In this document: in pieces, positions 8,621 through 17,336 of the stretch | Layout of the letters: each line of letters starts with the position of its first letter | Numbering within the stretch: position 1 is the first letter of the stretch | DNA from: CAVRXT01 sp963725655 | GTDB lineage: Bacteria > Acidobacteriota > Terriglobia > Acidiferrales > UBA7541 | Reading direction: 5' to 3' | DNA: 64,000 nucleotides | Assembly: GCA_963725655.1 (NCBI GenBank) | Contig: CAVRYY010000001.1 | Span: 2,480,001 to 2,544,000, forward strand | The notes under the pieces: model-generated | What the model saw: only the letters and a program-made list of their open reading frames with translations | What the model was told of the DNA's origin: nothing | The model's database searches: none | Program-made: the position numbers and the translations under genes

Positions 8621-9100
8621 ATGCAAATCAGAAGGCTGGCGTTCGTAGTTGTTATGCTTTTGCTCACCGCAATCGCAGTGACTTCGGCGCGTGCAGCGGA
8701 CGATCCCGCCGTTGGCACTTGGAAGGTCAATCTCGCAAAGTCCAAGTACAACCCGGGACCCGCGCCGCAAAGCAGCACGGCTACTATCACGATCGAGAAG
8801 GACACTGAAACCTTTGCCAGCGACATCGTGGATGCTTCCGGCGCCGCTTCACATTCATCCTTCACCGCCAAGCTCGATGGCACCGACTCTCCGGTCACCG
8901 GCAATCCATACGGCGACACCATCTCGGTTAAGCGCAGTTCGCCTACTCACTACACGGCCACGATAAAGAAAGGCGGGGCGGTTACGATGACCGTGCAGAT
9001 CGTGGTCGCTGCGGATGGCAAGAGCCGTACGGCGACTTACCACGGCGTAAACGCGAAAGGCCAAAAAGAGCACGACGTCCTCTTCTACGACAAGCAGTAG
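8621..9100 (+). CDS. Small exported protein of unknown function
   Basis: 159 residues. A signal peptide (MQIRRLAFVVVMLLLTAIAV, cleavage after ARA at about 25) precedes a beta-rich domain. The first strand, DPAVGTWKVNLAKSKYNPGPAP, resembles small acidobacterial secreted proteins of unknown role and is loosely lipocalin-like in pattern. The start has an excellent ribosome-binding site (GGAGGAGG). It is followed by a strong terminator, so it is a single-gene unit. No catalytic residues can be assigned. Confidence 0.75.
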   Translation: MQIRRLAFVVVMLLLTAIAVTSARAADDPAVGTWKVNLAKSKYNPGPAPQSSTATITIEKDTETFASDIVDASGAASHSSFTAKLDGTDSPVTGNPYGDTISVKRSSPTHYTATIKKGGAVTMTVQIVVAADGKSRTATYHGVNAKGQKEHDVLFYDKQ

Positions 9101-9161
9101 ATCGTCTCTGGCCGTGGCCGCTCACGATGTGCGCGGCCGAATCAGCTATTGCGTTTTCGAG

Positions 9162-9207
9162 TGCCCCATCCTTCGCGGTTCTGGGAGGATGGGGCATTTT
9201 CATTTTT
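9162..9207 (+). terminator. Rho-independent terminator of the 8621-9100 gene
   Basis: An 11-base-pair perfect stem (9162-9172 with 9186-9196) is followed by TTTTCATTTTT on the plus strand. It overlaps by a few bases the stop end of the convergent alanyl-tRNA editing gene. Confidence 0.85.
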
Positions 9208-10417
9208 GGCCCGCGGCGATTTGTGCGGCGGCTGCGGCGAAAATTTCGTCCAGTAGCGCGGCGTTGGGGACGCTTCCTTGCGCTTGCGATTTTGAGCCTC
9301 CGCCCTTCCCTCCTCGCGCGGATACGGTCTGACGAAAAACTTCCGAGACGTCCACACCGGCACTGGCTGCGCTGGCCATCACGATCGCGCCGTTAGCGCG
9401 CGATCCCAGCAGCGCTACGGTTCCGTCGTGTTTGGCTAGCGCGGATGCGACCAGGCGCAAGTAGGCGGCGTCAGCATCTTCGAAGACGTGAGAGATGACC
9501 AGACGGGCGAGGGCTGCGCCGGCAGAGGCGCCGGCCAGAACGGCCGCTTGGTGCATGCGCTCGGCTTCAAATCCGGCAAGTTGGCCGGATTGCTTTTCGA
9601 TCTGGCGCTGGCTGGTGCGGCGCTCGTCGAGGATTTTGGCTACCACATCGGGGACTTCGGGCATGCCGCATCCGATGCGTTCGGCGGCCTGCGCGAGCAG
9701 TTCCCTATCGGAGCGTGCGGCGGCCAGGGCGCGGTAGCCTGCCACGAACTCGACGCGCCAGGACTGCTTTTGCTTTTCGATTTTGCGCAGGAGAATCAAA
9801 CCGATTTGGCCGGTGCGGGTGACGTGGGTGCCACCGCAAGGTTGGCGGTCGAACTTTTCGATGTCGATGGCGCGGAGAATTCCCTCGCGATCCACAGTCT
9901 TGCGGATGCCCTGAGCCTGAAGTTCGGCGGCGGTGCCGTAACGGATGTGCACCGGGCGATCTTCGAAAATGATTTCGTTGGCGCGACGTTCGGCTTCTTG
10001 CAGGTGGCGCGGAACGAGGGCGGGCGCGGCGAGGTCGATGGTGGAGACTTCGCGGCCCAGGTGGAAGGAAACCGTGTCGAACTTGGCAGTCTCGATAAAT
10101 GCGGCGGAAAGAATGTGCTGGGCGGTGTGCTGCTGCATATGATCGAAGCGGCGCGGCCAATCGATGGCGCCTGCTGCGGGCCCGATAGGGACCGGTTGCT
10201 CGGTCAGGTGGATAACGTCGCCAGCTTCGTTCTCGCCGACTTCGCGTACGGCGATGCCGTTCAGGGTTCCCAGGTCATGCGGCTGGCCGCCGGAGGTGGG
10301 ATAGAAGGCGGTGCGATCCAGCACAACGCGCCAGAGATTAGCGGCGGGTTCGCAAGAGATGACGGTTGCCTGAAATTCGTGCGCGAATGAATCCTGGTAG
10401 TAGAGCCTTTCGGTCAT
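9200..10417 (-). CDS. AlaX-type alanyl-tRNA editing protein with DHHA1 domain
   Basis: 405 residues. A free-standing homologue of the editing half of alanyl-tRNA synthetase, which hydrolyses mischarged Ser-tRNA-Ala or Gly-tRNA-Ala. The N-terminal second-additional-domain region shows YPTSGGQPHD, and the zinc-binding HTAQH (about residue 96) and CGGTH (about 194) are intact, so the editing site should be active. A coiled-coil region (about 265-290) leads to a DHHA1 domain ending in RGGKGGGSKSQAQG. There is no aminoacylation domain. The length matches the long AlaX-L class with an oligomerisation/DHHA1 tail. The stop lies inside the convergent gene's terminator. Confidence 0.92.
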   Translation of the reverse strand: MTERLYYQDSFAHEFQATVISCEPAANLWRVVLDRTAFYPTSGGQPHDLGTLNGIAVREVGENEAGDVIHLTEQPVPIGPAAGAIDWPRRFDHMQQHTAQHILSAAFIETAKFDTVSFHLGREVSTIDLAAPALVPRHLQEAERRANEIIFEDRPVHIRYGTAAELQAQGIRKTVDREGILRAIDIEKFDRQPCGGTHVTRTGQIGLILLRKIEKQKQSWRVEFVAGYRALAAARSDRELLAQAAERIGCGMPEVPDVVAKILDERRTSQRQIEKQSGQLAGFEAERMHQAAVLAGASAGAALARLVISHVFEDADAAYLRLVASALAKHDGTVALLGSRANGAIVMASAASAGVDVSEVFRQTVSARGGKGGGSKSQAQGSVPNAALLDEIFAAAAAQIAAGQK

Positions 10418-10807
10418 CGATGCCTTTTAACTGGGTGATGGGATGATTTTCGATCTTAAGCCGATAGGGGGACTCTACGCTACAAACGGCTGATAACGTC
10501 CTTTATCGTTCACTACGGGTTCGGAAGCCCGCAATGATTTCTAGGTCACTTGCCGGAGACGGCGGTTGCCCGTGCGAAATGCGCGCAATGGCATTCCTGA
10601 CCCCTAGCTCGTTTCACAGGACTAATGTTGAGTTCGGTATGCATTGGTCGCTGAGCGCATTGGCCTGAAGCCAACAGTCGAGCCAAGGGTCACTTAGCCG
10701 GAAATGCGGCTATTCGGCCAAGCGACGAGAAGCCCGTTCTAACTAAGCCTCCGCCCCAGCCTTTGCTGTATCTCCGGCGTGACGATCATCAAAACTTCAA
10801 CTTCTTC
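10418..10807. other. Intergenic region, nothing recognised
   Basis: No open frame with coding character. Only short hairpins are seen (for example TTGGC-CTGAA-GCCAA near 10660). It separates the SRPBCC gene from the alanyl-tRNA editing gene. Confidence 0.4.
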
Positions 10808-11317
10808 TTATTTCGCCTGCGCTAGCTCCGCAACAACTGCGGCAACTTTATCGAGTATCTGATTCCAGCCCTCGAGTTGCCCGCTGTTTTTTGCGTTCTC
10901 CATGGTTTCATTTCCAATGAAGGTGAGTTTCGTCTGGCCGTTTCCAAAATCCTCAAAAACAACCACGTCGTACGCACCGTCGATGGCCTCATGTTCTATT
11001 CCATAGTGCGCAGGCTCAACCTTGTTTCCCTTCGAGTCGGAAAAGTACATGGAGGAAACGATCTTCTCGTGCAGAACAATCTCGTGGTATTCCCCACCAT
11101 TCCAGAACTCCTGCCCATCCGGCGTTTTCATGCAGCAGAGAAATTTTCCTCCTACGCGAAAATCCATCTCGCAAAAAGGCGCAGTAAAACCCTTCGGCCC
11201 CCACCACTGCATCACATATTTCGGGTTTGTCCACGCCTCCCAAACCAATGCGCGTGGAGCATCAAAAACTCTGGTGACCACCATCCGCTCTTTCTCGTTA
11301 ACCGTGTTTTCTGTCAT
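10808..11317 (-). CDS. SRPBCC (AHSA1-like) domain protein
   Basis: 169 residues. The sequence FDAPRALVWEAWTNPKYVMQWWGPKGF is the classic N-terminal helix-grip of the AHSA1/CalC branch of the START-like superfamily, and it ends with GWNQILDKVAAVVAE, the long C-terminal helix that lines the ligand pocket. These proteins bind hydrophobic ligands, and the specific ligand is not predictable here. The gene overlaps the 3' end of the ArsR-type regulator gene by 20 bases, the usual arrangement for this protein pair, so translation is probably coupled. A short acidic/charged N-terminal tail precedes the domain. Confidence 0.9.
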   Translation of the reverse strand: MTENTVNEKERMVVTRVFDAPRALVWEAWTNPKYVMQWWGPKGFTAPFCEMDFRVGGKFLCCMKTPDGQEFWNGGEYHEIVLHEKIVSSMYFSDSKGNKVEPAHYGIEHEAIDGAYDVVVFEDFGNGQTKLTFIGNETMENAKNSGQLEGWNQILDKVAAVVAELAQAK

Positions 11318-11645
11318 CTCTGAGCTCCGCCTTTTTCATTTGATTCACAACCACATCCAGCTTGTCGAAACTCTCTTCCCAGAACCGGCGATAGCTAATC
11401 GCCCAGTCGCTGACTGTCTTTATCGCTCCTGGCCTAAGCGTGCACACGCTCTCTCTTCCACGCTTCGCCTTGATCACAATCCGCGCCCGCACCAGGTAAG
11501 CAATATGTTTTGAAATCATCTGCTGCGAGAGTGCAAACGGTTCCGTCAATCCATGCACAGAGGCGGGTCCATGGGAGAGTCGTTCGATCATCGCCCGGCG
11601 GGTAGGATCAGACAGAGCCGCAAATGTTGTATCCAACTTATCCAC
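11298..11645 (-). CDS. ArsR-family winged-helix transcriptional regulator
   Basis: 115 residues. It opens with FAALSDPTRRAMIERLSHGPASV, the standard ArsR N-terminal helices. A recognition region follows (SQQMISKHIAYLVRARIVIKAKRGRES), then a C-terminal helix rich in Trp/Phe (SYRRFWEESFDKLD). It lacks the metal-binding ELCVCDL motif of ArsR/SmtB, so it belongs to the metal-independent branch that is typically paired with SRPBCC proteins. It is first in a two-gene operon and probably represses its own promoter in the region to its right. The inducer is unknown. Confidence 0.9.
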   Translation of the reverse strand: MDKLDTTFAALSDPTRRAMIERLSHGPASVHGLTEPFALSQQMISKHIAYLVRARIVIKAKRGRESVCTLRPGAIKTVSDWAISYRRFWEESFDKLDVVVNQMKKAELRDDRKHG

Positions 11646-12203
11646 AACCGTATGGTAGTGAGTTATCCATCGATGTCAAGTATGGATTTGGGAGTTCCCG
11701 ATTTCTGTTTGCTTTTCTCTGAACCCAGACACCTGCGCCAATTTATGCTTCCCCATGCGCCGCGTATCGTAGCTGGGTGTATGGTTTAAGAAATCGGCTA
11801 CCTTGAGCAATTACTCATTAACCTGACGATTAGAGTGCCACCGCAACCTGTGCAGGAGCGCGAGCCGTCATGGCGGAGACCCTGGCATCAGGGGCCGGGG
11901 GATGCGGATTGCCGCTGGAACCTGTTCTCGATGTATCGCCGGCCCGTTGGGCAAGTGATCTTTACCAATTGGCTCGCTACGACCTCCGGATGACTGGTAA
12001 GTCGCCAATCTGTGACGCGGCTGGTGCCGTGGTTTGGGTCGTAACTGAATGCAATGGGGATGAGGAGTCACGTATGCCCGATTAACTTCGCTGCACCAGG
12101 AAGCTGGGATGGGAATCAATGGTTGCGTGCAGTCCGCGACCTGGCATCTAATCGCATCGAGCGGCCCTGTGCGACGAAAACAAATGGCGTGGAGGTGTAA
12201 CCG
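11646..12203. other. Divergent promoter region, nothing else recognised
   Basis: About 560 bases between the ArsR gene (minus) and the aldo/keto reductase gene (plus). Short frames exist on both strands, but their translations are Arg/Pro/His-rich and lack domain character. Both genes' promoters must lie here. I found no clear dyad for the ArsR-type protein. Confidence 0.4.
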
Positions 12204-13142
12204 GTGAATGCCCCTGCTGATCTGCGGATGACGAGAATTCCACTGAACCACGGCGCTGGCCGTATGCCCGCACTTGGCTTTGGCACACTGATTCCCGACG
12301 CGGCCCTGACGATCACCGCGACCCGAGACGCACTGGAAGCTGGATTTCGACACTTCGATTGCGCGGAACGGTACGGGAACGAGCGCGAGGTAGGCAAGGC
12401 GTTGCAGGAAGGACCTGCCGGTGGAGGGGTGGCTCGCGAAGATATTTTCGTCACCACAAAGCTATGGAACTCGAATCACCGGCCCGAACGCGTGGAACCG
12501 GCGTTCGAAGCGAGCCTAGAGAAACTTGGGCTCAGCTATCTGGACCTCTATCTCATTCACACTCCATTTGCATTTCGGCCCGGGGACGACCAGGATCCAC
12601 GGGATCAAAACGGCAATGTGCTCTACGACCGTGACGTGACTTTGCTGGACACCTGGAAAGCGATGGAAACTCTGGTGGATCACGGCAAGTGCCGGGCCAT
12701 CGGGCTTTCCGACATCCGCTTAGACGAACTGAAGCCAGTCTATGAATCGGCGAGAATCAAGCCATCCGTGGTCCAGGTGGAAGCGCATCCGTATCTCCCG
12801 GAAACCGAGCTGCTGGAGTTCTGCAAGGAGAGGGGCGTCGTGTTTTTGGCTTTTGCGCCGCTCGGTCACGGGATGAAGCCGGGGCTGCTGGAGGATCCAG
12901 TCATTTCCGGTATCGCCGCGCGAGTTGGAAAAACGCCGGCACAGGTGCTGCTGGCTTGGGCGGTGCAACGCGGCACGGCGGTGCTTACCACGCCCAAGAG
13001 TGCGGCCCGGGCCCGAGAGAATTTCGACATCTCGCGCCTTTCGGAAGACGCGGTGAACGAAATCAATCGAATTCAGACCAGACAGCGGCTGAATACAGTG
13101 GTGAACACCGGCGTTCCGGGTTTTATTCCGCAAGGCAGGTGA
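12204..13142 (+). CDS. Aldo/keto reductase
   Basis: 312 residues, the normal family length for an NADPH-dependent carbonyl reductase with a TIM barrel. The catalytic tetrad is visible: Asp and Tyr in FDCAERYGNEREVG, Lys in VTTKLWNSNH and His in YLIHTPF. The C-terminal cofactor-binding segment LTTPKSAARARENFDI is also typical. The GTG start at 12204 is supported by a GGAGGTG ribosome-binding site 8 bases upstream. It stands alone on the plus strand. The substrate cannot be predicted; the PKSAARARENF phrasing points to AKR groups acting on sugars or small aldehydes. Confidence 0.92.
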   Translation: MNAPADLRMTRIPLNHGAGRMPALGFGTLIPDAALTITATRDALEAGFRHFDCAERYGNEREVGKALQEGPAGGGVAREDIFVTTKLWNSNHRPERVEPAFEASLEKLGLSYLDLYLIHTPFAFRPGDDQDPRDQNGNVLYDRDVTLLDTWKAMETLVDHGKCRAIGLSDIRLDELKPVYESARIKPSVVQVEAHPYLPETELLEFCKERGVVFLAFAPLGHGMKPGLLEDPVISGIAARVGKTPAQVLLAWAVQRGTAVLTTPKSAARARENFDISRLSEDAVNEINRIQTRQRLNTVVNTGVPGFIPQGR

Positions 13143-13311
13143 ACATGGAAGTTAATCTCCGTGAGAGCAGCCCACGCACGAAGGCAGAACCTCCAAGCGC
13201 CCTTTCCCTTTCTGTCTCGCTAAGTCTCTTAATAACCCAGTGGTGTAGAATCGGCGCTGCGTCGGTCAGAGGTATTGGCGCGCGCGAAACCGTGTAGCTA
13301 AGAGGGGCGAT

Positions 13312-15459
13312 TTGGTCGGCCGGACGTTATCGCATTACCGGGTGATAAGCGCCATCGGCGCCGGTGGCATGGGTGAGGTGTATCGCGCCACTGACACCAA
13401 GCTTGGACGAGACGTAGCCCTCAAGGTGCTGCCCCCCGATACGGCCCGCGATCCGGAGCGACTGGCGCGGTTCCAGCGCGAAGCTCGAGCGGTGGCAGCG
13501 CTGAATCACCCGCACATCGTGACGATTTTCTCGGTGGAAGAAGCGGACGGCGTTCATTTCCTGACCATGGAGCTGATCGAAGGGCGATCTCTAGATCGCC
13601 ACATTTCTCCGGGCGGGCTACCCGCGGCACAAATCATCGAGATTGCGGCCGCGCTGGCCGGCGCACTTTCCGCGGCGCATGAAAAGAACATTGTGCATCG
13701 CGACCTCAAACCCGCCAACGTGATGGTCACCGAGGAAGGGCGCGTTAAGGTACTCGATTTTGGCTTAGCGAAAGACGTGCGGGCCGAGGCAGCAAGCGAT
13801 GCCACGCTCACTTCCCTGACCCCAGCGCACACCCAGGTGGGAGTGGTGATGGGCACGCCGGCGTACATGTCACCCGAACAAATCTCGGGACGCGCGCTCG
13901 ACCATCGCACCGATATATTTTCACTGGGCGTTCTGCTGCACGAGATGTGCACGGGCCGGCGCCCGTTCACCGGGCAATCTTCCGCCGAGCTGACCTCAGC
14001 GATCCTGCGCGACGATCCCCCTCTTATCACCGACACCCGTTCCGATCTGCCTAGCGATCTGCTGCGGGTGATCCGCCGCTGCCTGGAAAAGGATCCCCGC
14101 CACCGCATGCAGACTGCGCGCGACATCAGCAACGAGTTCCGCGATCTGGCGCGAAGCGCAACGCATTCCGCGCCAAGGGCTGTTTCGGTTTCGGCGAAGC
14201 ACGCCACCCCGGCGCCCGATTCCGGCCGGGCCCGCGCGGATGAGGGCTTCTGGGCAGCGGTGATGCCGTTCAAGGGAGCGGTTGGCGATGTCGACCTGGA
14301 GGCTCTCGCCGACGGCCTGACCGAAGACGTCACCACCGGGCTTTCGCGATTTCCGTATCTTCAGGTGATCGCCCACAATTCGGCGATGGCGTACAAAGGC
14401 CGCGCCGCGGATATCCGCACGGTAGGCCGCGAACTGGGCGCGCGCTACTTGATCGAGGGGAGCATACGCAAAAGAGGTTCGGCCATCCGCGTCAGCGCGC
14501 AACTAATGGACGCGGTGAGCGGCACGCAGCTTTGGGCCGAGGCGTATGACCGCGAAATCAGCGAGGCCGGCGAGTTCCATATCCAGGACGACCTCACCGA
14601 TCGCATCGTAGCCTCCGTCGCGGATGGCTATGGAGTTCTGGTCCGCTCCATGGCCGGCCCCACTCGGGATCGAAAGGTGGAGGAACTCAGCGCATCGGAG
14701 CTTGTTTTGCGCTACTTCGCCTTCACGCAACAGTTCAATCCGCAAGAGCATGCGGTGCTCCGGGCTGCCTTGGAGGCGGCGGTGGAACGCGAGCCCAACC
14801 ATGCCATCGCGTGGGCTTGTCTTTCGAGTCTCTATCAATTGGAGTATTTCGATCGGTTCAACCCGCGGGATAAACCGCTGGAGCGCGCGCGTGAGGCCGC
14901 CTGGCGCGCGGTTAAGATTGATCCGGCGTGCCAGATGAGCTGGAAAGAACTCGCGGCGGTGCAGTTCTTCAGCCGCGATTTCACCGCATTTCGCGAGAAC
15001 GCGGAGCGGGCCATGTCACTTAATCCGCGCGACGGGACGACCTGGGCGTTCCTGGCGATCATGATTGCGTTCTCCGGCGATTGGGAGCGCGGGGTGGCGC
15101 TGGCGCAAAGAACCATTGAACTTAATCGGCATCATCCCGGCTGGTATTACAACGTGATGGTTCATTATTACTATCGCAAAGACGAGTACGAAGCAGCTCT
15201 GCAAACCGCGAAGAAGATAAACATGCCGGAGTTCCATTGGATGCACCTAATGTCCGCAGCCGCCTGCGGCATGCTGGGGCGCCATGAGGAAGCTCGGACG
15301 GCCATTGAGTCGTTGCGGAAACACAACCCGACGTTTCTCGATCTAAATAATGTCCGCGACGATATAGCTCTGTGGGATCCGGAGAAAGATGAAATCGAAA
15401 AGATGCTGCTGGGCTTGCAAAAAGCCGGACTGAAATATGGCTCCAGCGAGCGATTCTAA
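13312..15459 (+). CDS. Hanks-type Ser/Thr protein kinase with TolB-like and TPR regions
   Basis: 715 residues. The kinase domain is at about 8-280: glycine loop IGAGGMGEVYRA, catalytic Lys38, HRDLKPANV with Asp131, DFG Asp149 and MGTPAYMSPEQ, all intact, so it should be active. A linker (about 285-310) leads to a TolB-like domain of the kind found in CadC-like and adenylate-cyclase-like proteins (about 312-430, containing RYLIEGSIRKRGSAIRVSAQLMD and LWAEAYDRE). Helical TPR-type repeats follow to the end (LNPRDGTTWAFLAIM). There is no transmembrane helix, unlike many PknB-type kinases, so it acts in the cytoplasm. The start is a TTG with an AGAGGGG Shine-Dalgarno. Substrates are unknown. Confidence 0.92.
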   Translation: MVGRTLSHYRVISAIGAGGMGEVYRATDTKLGRDVALKVLPPDTARDPERLARFQREARAVAALNHPHIVTIFSVEEADGVHFLTMELIEGRSLDRHISPGGLPAAQIIEIAAALAGALSAAHEKNIVHRDLKPANVMVTEEGRVKVLDFGLAKDVRAEAASDATLTSLTPAHTQVGVVMGTPAYMSPEQISGRALDHRTDIFSLGVLLHEMCTGRRPFTGQSSAELTSAILRDDPPLITDTRSDLPSDLLRVIRRCLEKDPRHRMQTARDISNEFRDLARSATHSAPRAVSVSAKHATPAPDSGRARADEGFWAAVMPFKGAVGDVDLEALADGLTEDVTTGLSRFPYLQVIAHNSAMAYKGRAADIRTVGRELGARYLIEGSIRKRGSAIRVSAQLMDAVSGTQLWAEAYDREISEAGEFHIQDDLTDRIVASVADGYGVLVRSMAGPTRDRKVEELSASELVLRYFAFTQQFNPQEHAVLRAALEAAVEREPNHAIAWACLSSLYQLEYFDRFNPRDKPLERAREAAWRAVKIDPACQMSWKELAAVQFFSRDFTAFRENAERAMSLNPRDGTTWAFLAIMIAFSGDWERGVALAQRTIELNRHHPGWYYNVMVHYYYRKDEYEAALQTAKKINMPEFHWMHLMSAAACGMLGRHEEARTAIESLRKHNPTFLDLNNVRDDIALWDPEKDEIEKMLLGLQKAGLKYGSSERF

Positions 15460-15674
15460 GCGGCGCCTAAAAAGTTAGAGTAGATTTCCGTGTATGGCTG
15501 TCTCGCGGCGGCGCTTCATCAAGAACATGGCTTGAAAACTGGCGTGCTTGTTAGTCCGCTATGTCTTCCTCGGCCTGCCGCGTTCGGCTTTAGGCTCCCA
15601 TAACCAGACCGGTCGGCAACAGGCGCCACAAACCTGCGGGGTAGGTCAATTCGCCGGCAAGGTACAATGAATGG

Positions 15675-16517
15675 ATGCGAGTAAAAATGATTGCGCTGGA
15701 TATTGATGGCACGCTGCTGGACGGGCGGACGTCGCACATTCCGGCGGCGAACGTCGAGGCGATTGTCGCGGCGGCGGCGCTGGGCATCGAGATCGTGCTG
15801 GTTACCGGGCGGCGGTTTGACTTCACGCGGGACGTGGCCGAGCAAATTCCTTGCGAGCTGCATTTGATCGTCAGCAACGGAGCGGTGATCAAATCGCGGA
15901 CCGGGGAAACGCATCAGCGGCATTTGCTGCCGCGGCGGATCGCGCACGAGGTGCTGGTGGCGACCGCGGCGTATCGCAGCGGAGCCTCGGTGGTATTCGA
16001 CCGGGTGGAAGAAAATCAGGTGATGCTCGAGCGCATCGACTGGGACGACCCTACGCGGAAAATATACTACCAGCGGAACCGGCGATTTCTAGCGGAGGCT
16101 TCCCCGCTGGAGTCGTGCCTGAACGAAGATCCGATCCAGGTGGGGTTCACCGGAACGATTGCGGCGGTGCGCGAAACGATTGCGGTGCTGCGGGCGCACC
16201 CTCTGGCCAGCGAGTTTACAATCGCGCTCACCGAATACGAAGACCGCGACTTTTCGATCATGGACGTGCTGCAGATGGGCATCACCAAGGGCGTGGCGCT
16301 GGCGGAATGGGCCCAGCGGCGGGGGGTGGAGCGGGAGGCGGTGATGGCCATCGGAGACAACTGGAATGACCTGGAAATGCTTGAATTTGCAGGACTTCCG
16401 GTAGTAATGGGCAATGGCATTGCAGAGTTGAAGACTTTGGGCTGGCCGGTTACACTAGATAACGATCAAGGCGGAGTGGCCGATGCTATCCGTAGGTACG
16501 CCTTGACGGAGACTTAA
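15675..16517 (+). CDS. Cof-type HAD-superfamily phosphatase
   Basis: 280 residues. Motif I MIALDIDGTLLDG (nucleophile and acid Asp), motif II LVTGRR, a Lys in the GITKG segment (motif III) and motif IV AIGDNWNDLEML are all present. This marks the Cof/class IIB subfamily, with a large cap between motifs II and III. Such enzymes hydrolyse sugar phosphates and flavin or pyridoxal phosphates, and the substrate here is open. Its stop overlaps the start of the lytic transglycosylase gene (TAATG), so the two form an operon. Confidence 0.92.
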   Translation: MRVKMIALDIDGTLLDGRTSHIPAANVEAIVAAAALGIEIVLVTGRRFDFTRDVAEQIPCELHLIVSNGAVIKSRTGETHQRHLLPRRIAHEVLVATAAYRSGASVVFDRVEENQVMLERIDWDDPTRKIYYQRNRRFLAEASPLESCLNEDPIQVGFTGTIAAVRETIAVLRAHPLASEFTIALTEYEDRDFSIMDVLQMGITKGVALAEWAQRRGVEREAVMAIGDNWNDLEMLEFAGLPVVMGNGIAELKTLGWPVTLDNDQGGVADAIRRYALTET

Positions 16518-17164
16518 TGCGTTCCGCGCTCACCATCGGATTGCTGGGATTTGCCTGCCTTGCGGCGGCTGGGCCGGCGCGCGCGGACTATGCGGTGTTG
16601 CGCTCGGGACTGCGGCTGCACATTACCGGGTACGAACGGCAAGGCAGCGTGACGCGGCTTTCGATTAGCGGCGGAACGGTGGACGTGCCATCGGAATCGG
16701 TGGTGGCCATCGAGCCCGAAGAAGTGTTTACAGCGACGCCAGTTGCGGCGCCCGTGGGTCCCTTCGGCAAATTCATTCAGGATGCGGCGCGGCAACATGG
16801 GCTGGACGAGGCGTTGATCTCGAGCGTGATTTTCGCGGAATCGAATTTCAATCCGAAGGCGGTCTCGCGCAAGCAGGCTCAGGGGCTGATGCAACTGCTG
16901 CCCGCGACCGCGGCGCGATATTCGGTGACAAATATTTTCGATCCGGCGCAGAATATTTCCGCGGGTACTCACTACTTGAAGGATTTGCTGGATCAGTACC
17001 ACGGGAATTTGCAGTGGGCCCTGGCTGCGTATAACGCCGGGCCGCAGCGGATCGATCAATATCACGGAGTTCCGCCGTACCCCGAAACCGTGGATTACGT
17101 CCGGCGCGTGACGAACAGATTCGCGGAAGAAAAGAACAAGAAGACCCCGCCCCCTGGGAAGTAG
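16517..17164 (+). CDS. Exported lytic murein transglycosylase (SLT domain)
   Basis: 215 residues. A signal peptide (cleavage after ARA at about residue 23) is followed by a short basic beta region (about 25-75, RLHITGYERQGSVTRLSISGG). The SLT goose-lysozyme-like domain runs from about 85 to 195: ISSVIFAESNFNPKAVS with the catalytic Glu, QGLMQLLPATAARY, AGTHYLKDLLDQY and ALAAYNAGP. It cleaves the glycan strands of peptidoglycan to leave 1,6-anhydro ends. Translation is coupled to the HAD gene through TAATG, and a strong terminator follows. Although the pilus locus begins just beyond, it is convergent to it, so a role in piercing the wall for the pilus is only possible, not indicated by co-transcription. 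Confidence 0.93.
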   Translation: MRSALTIGLLGFACLAAAGPARADYAVLRSGLRLHITGYERQGSVTRLSISGGTVDVPSESVVAIEPEEVFTATPVAAPVGPFGKFIQDAARQHGLDEALISSVIFAESNFNPKAVSRKQAQGLMQLLPATAARYSVTNIFDPAQNISAGTHYLKDLLDQYHGNLQWALAAYNAGPQRIDQYHGVPPYPETVDYVRRVTNRFAEEKNKKTPPPGK

Positions 17165-17253
17165 CCCTTGAGCCGAGAGTCCTCTTCTGTTTTGGAGGGT
17201 TGAGCGGTGCACATCGAAATACGCAATGCGGCCCTATAGGCAAGAATCCGAGA

Positions 17254-17284
17254 GCAGCTGCCGTTTACGGCAGCTGCATTTTTC
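17254..17284 (+). terminator. Rho-independent terminator after the HAD/transglycosylase operon
   Basis: A perfect 10-base-pair stem GCAGCTGCCG / CGGCAGCTGC (17254-17263 with 17268-17277) with a TTTA loop is followed by ATTTTT on the plus strand. It lies between convergent operons. Confidence 0.93.
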
Positions 17285-17336
17285 GAAGAACCCCTGTTGC
17301 CCGAGTGACCGCTAGCGTCGAGGGAAGCTGCGAAGG

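Noticed and set aside
11870..12085. A 71-codon plus-strand frame between the ArsR and aldo/keto reductase genes
   Set aside because: No ribosome-binding site, no recognisable domain, and a composition like that of random frames in this GC-rich sequence.
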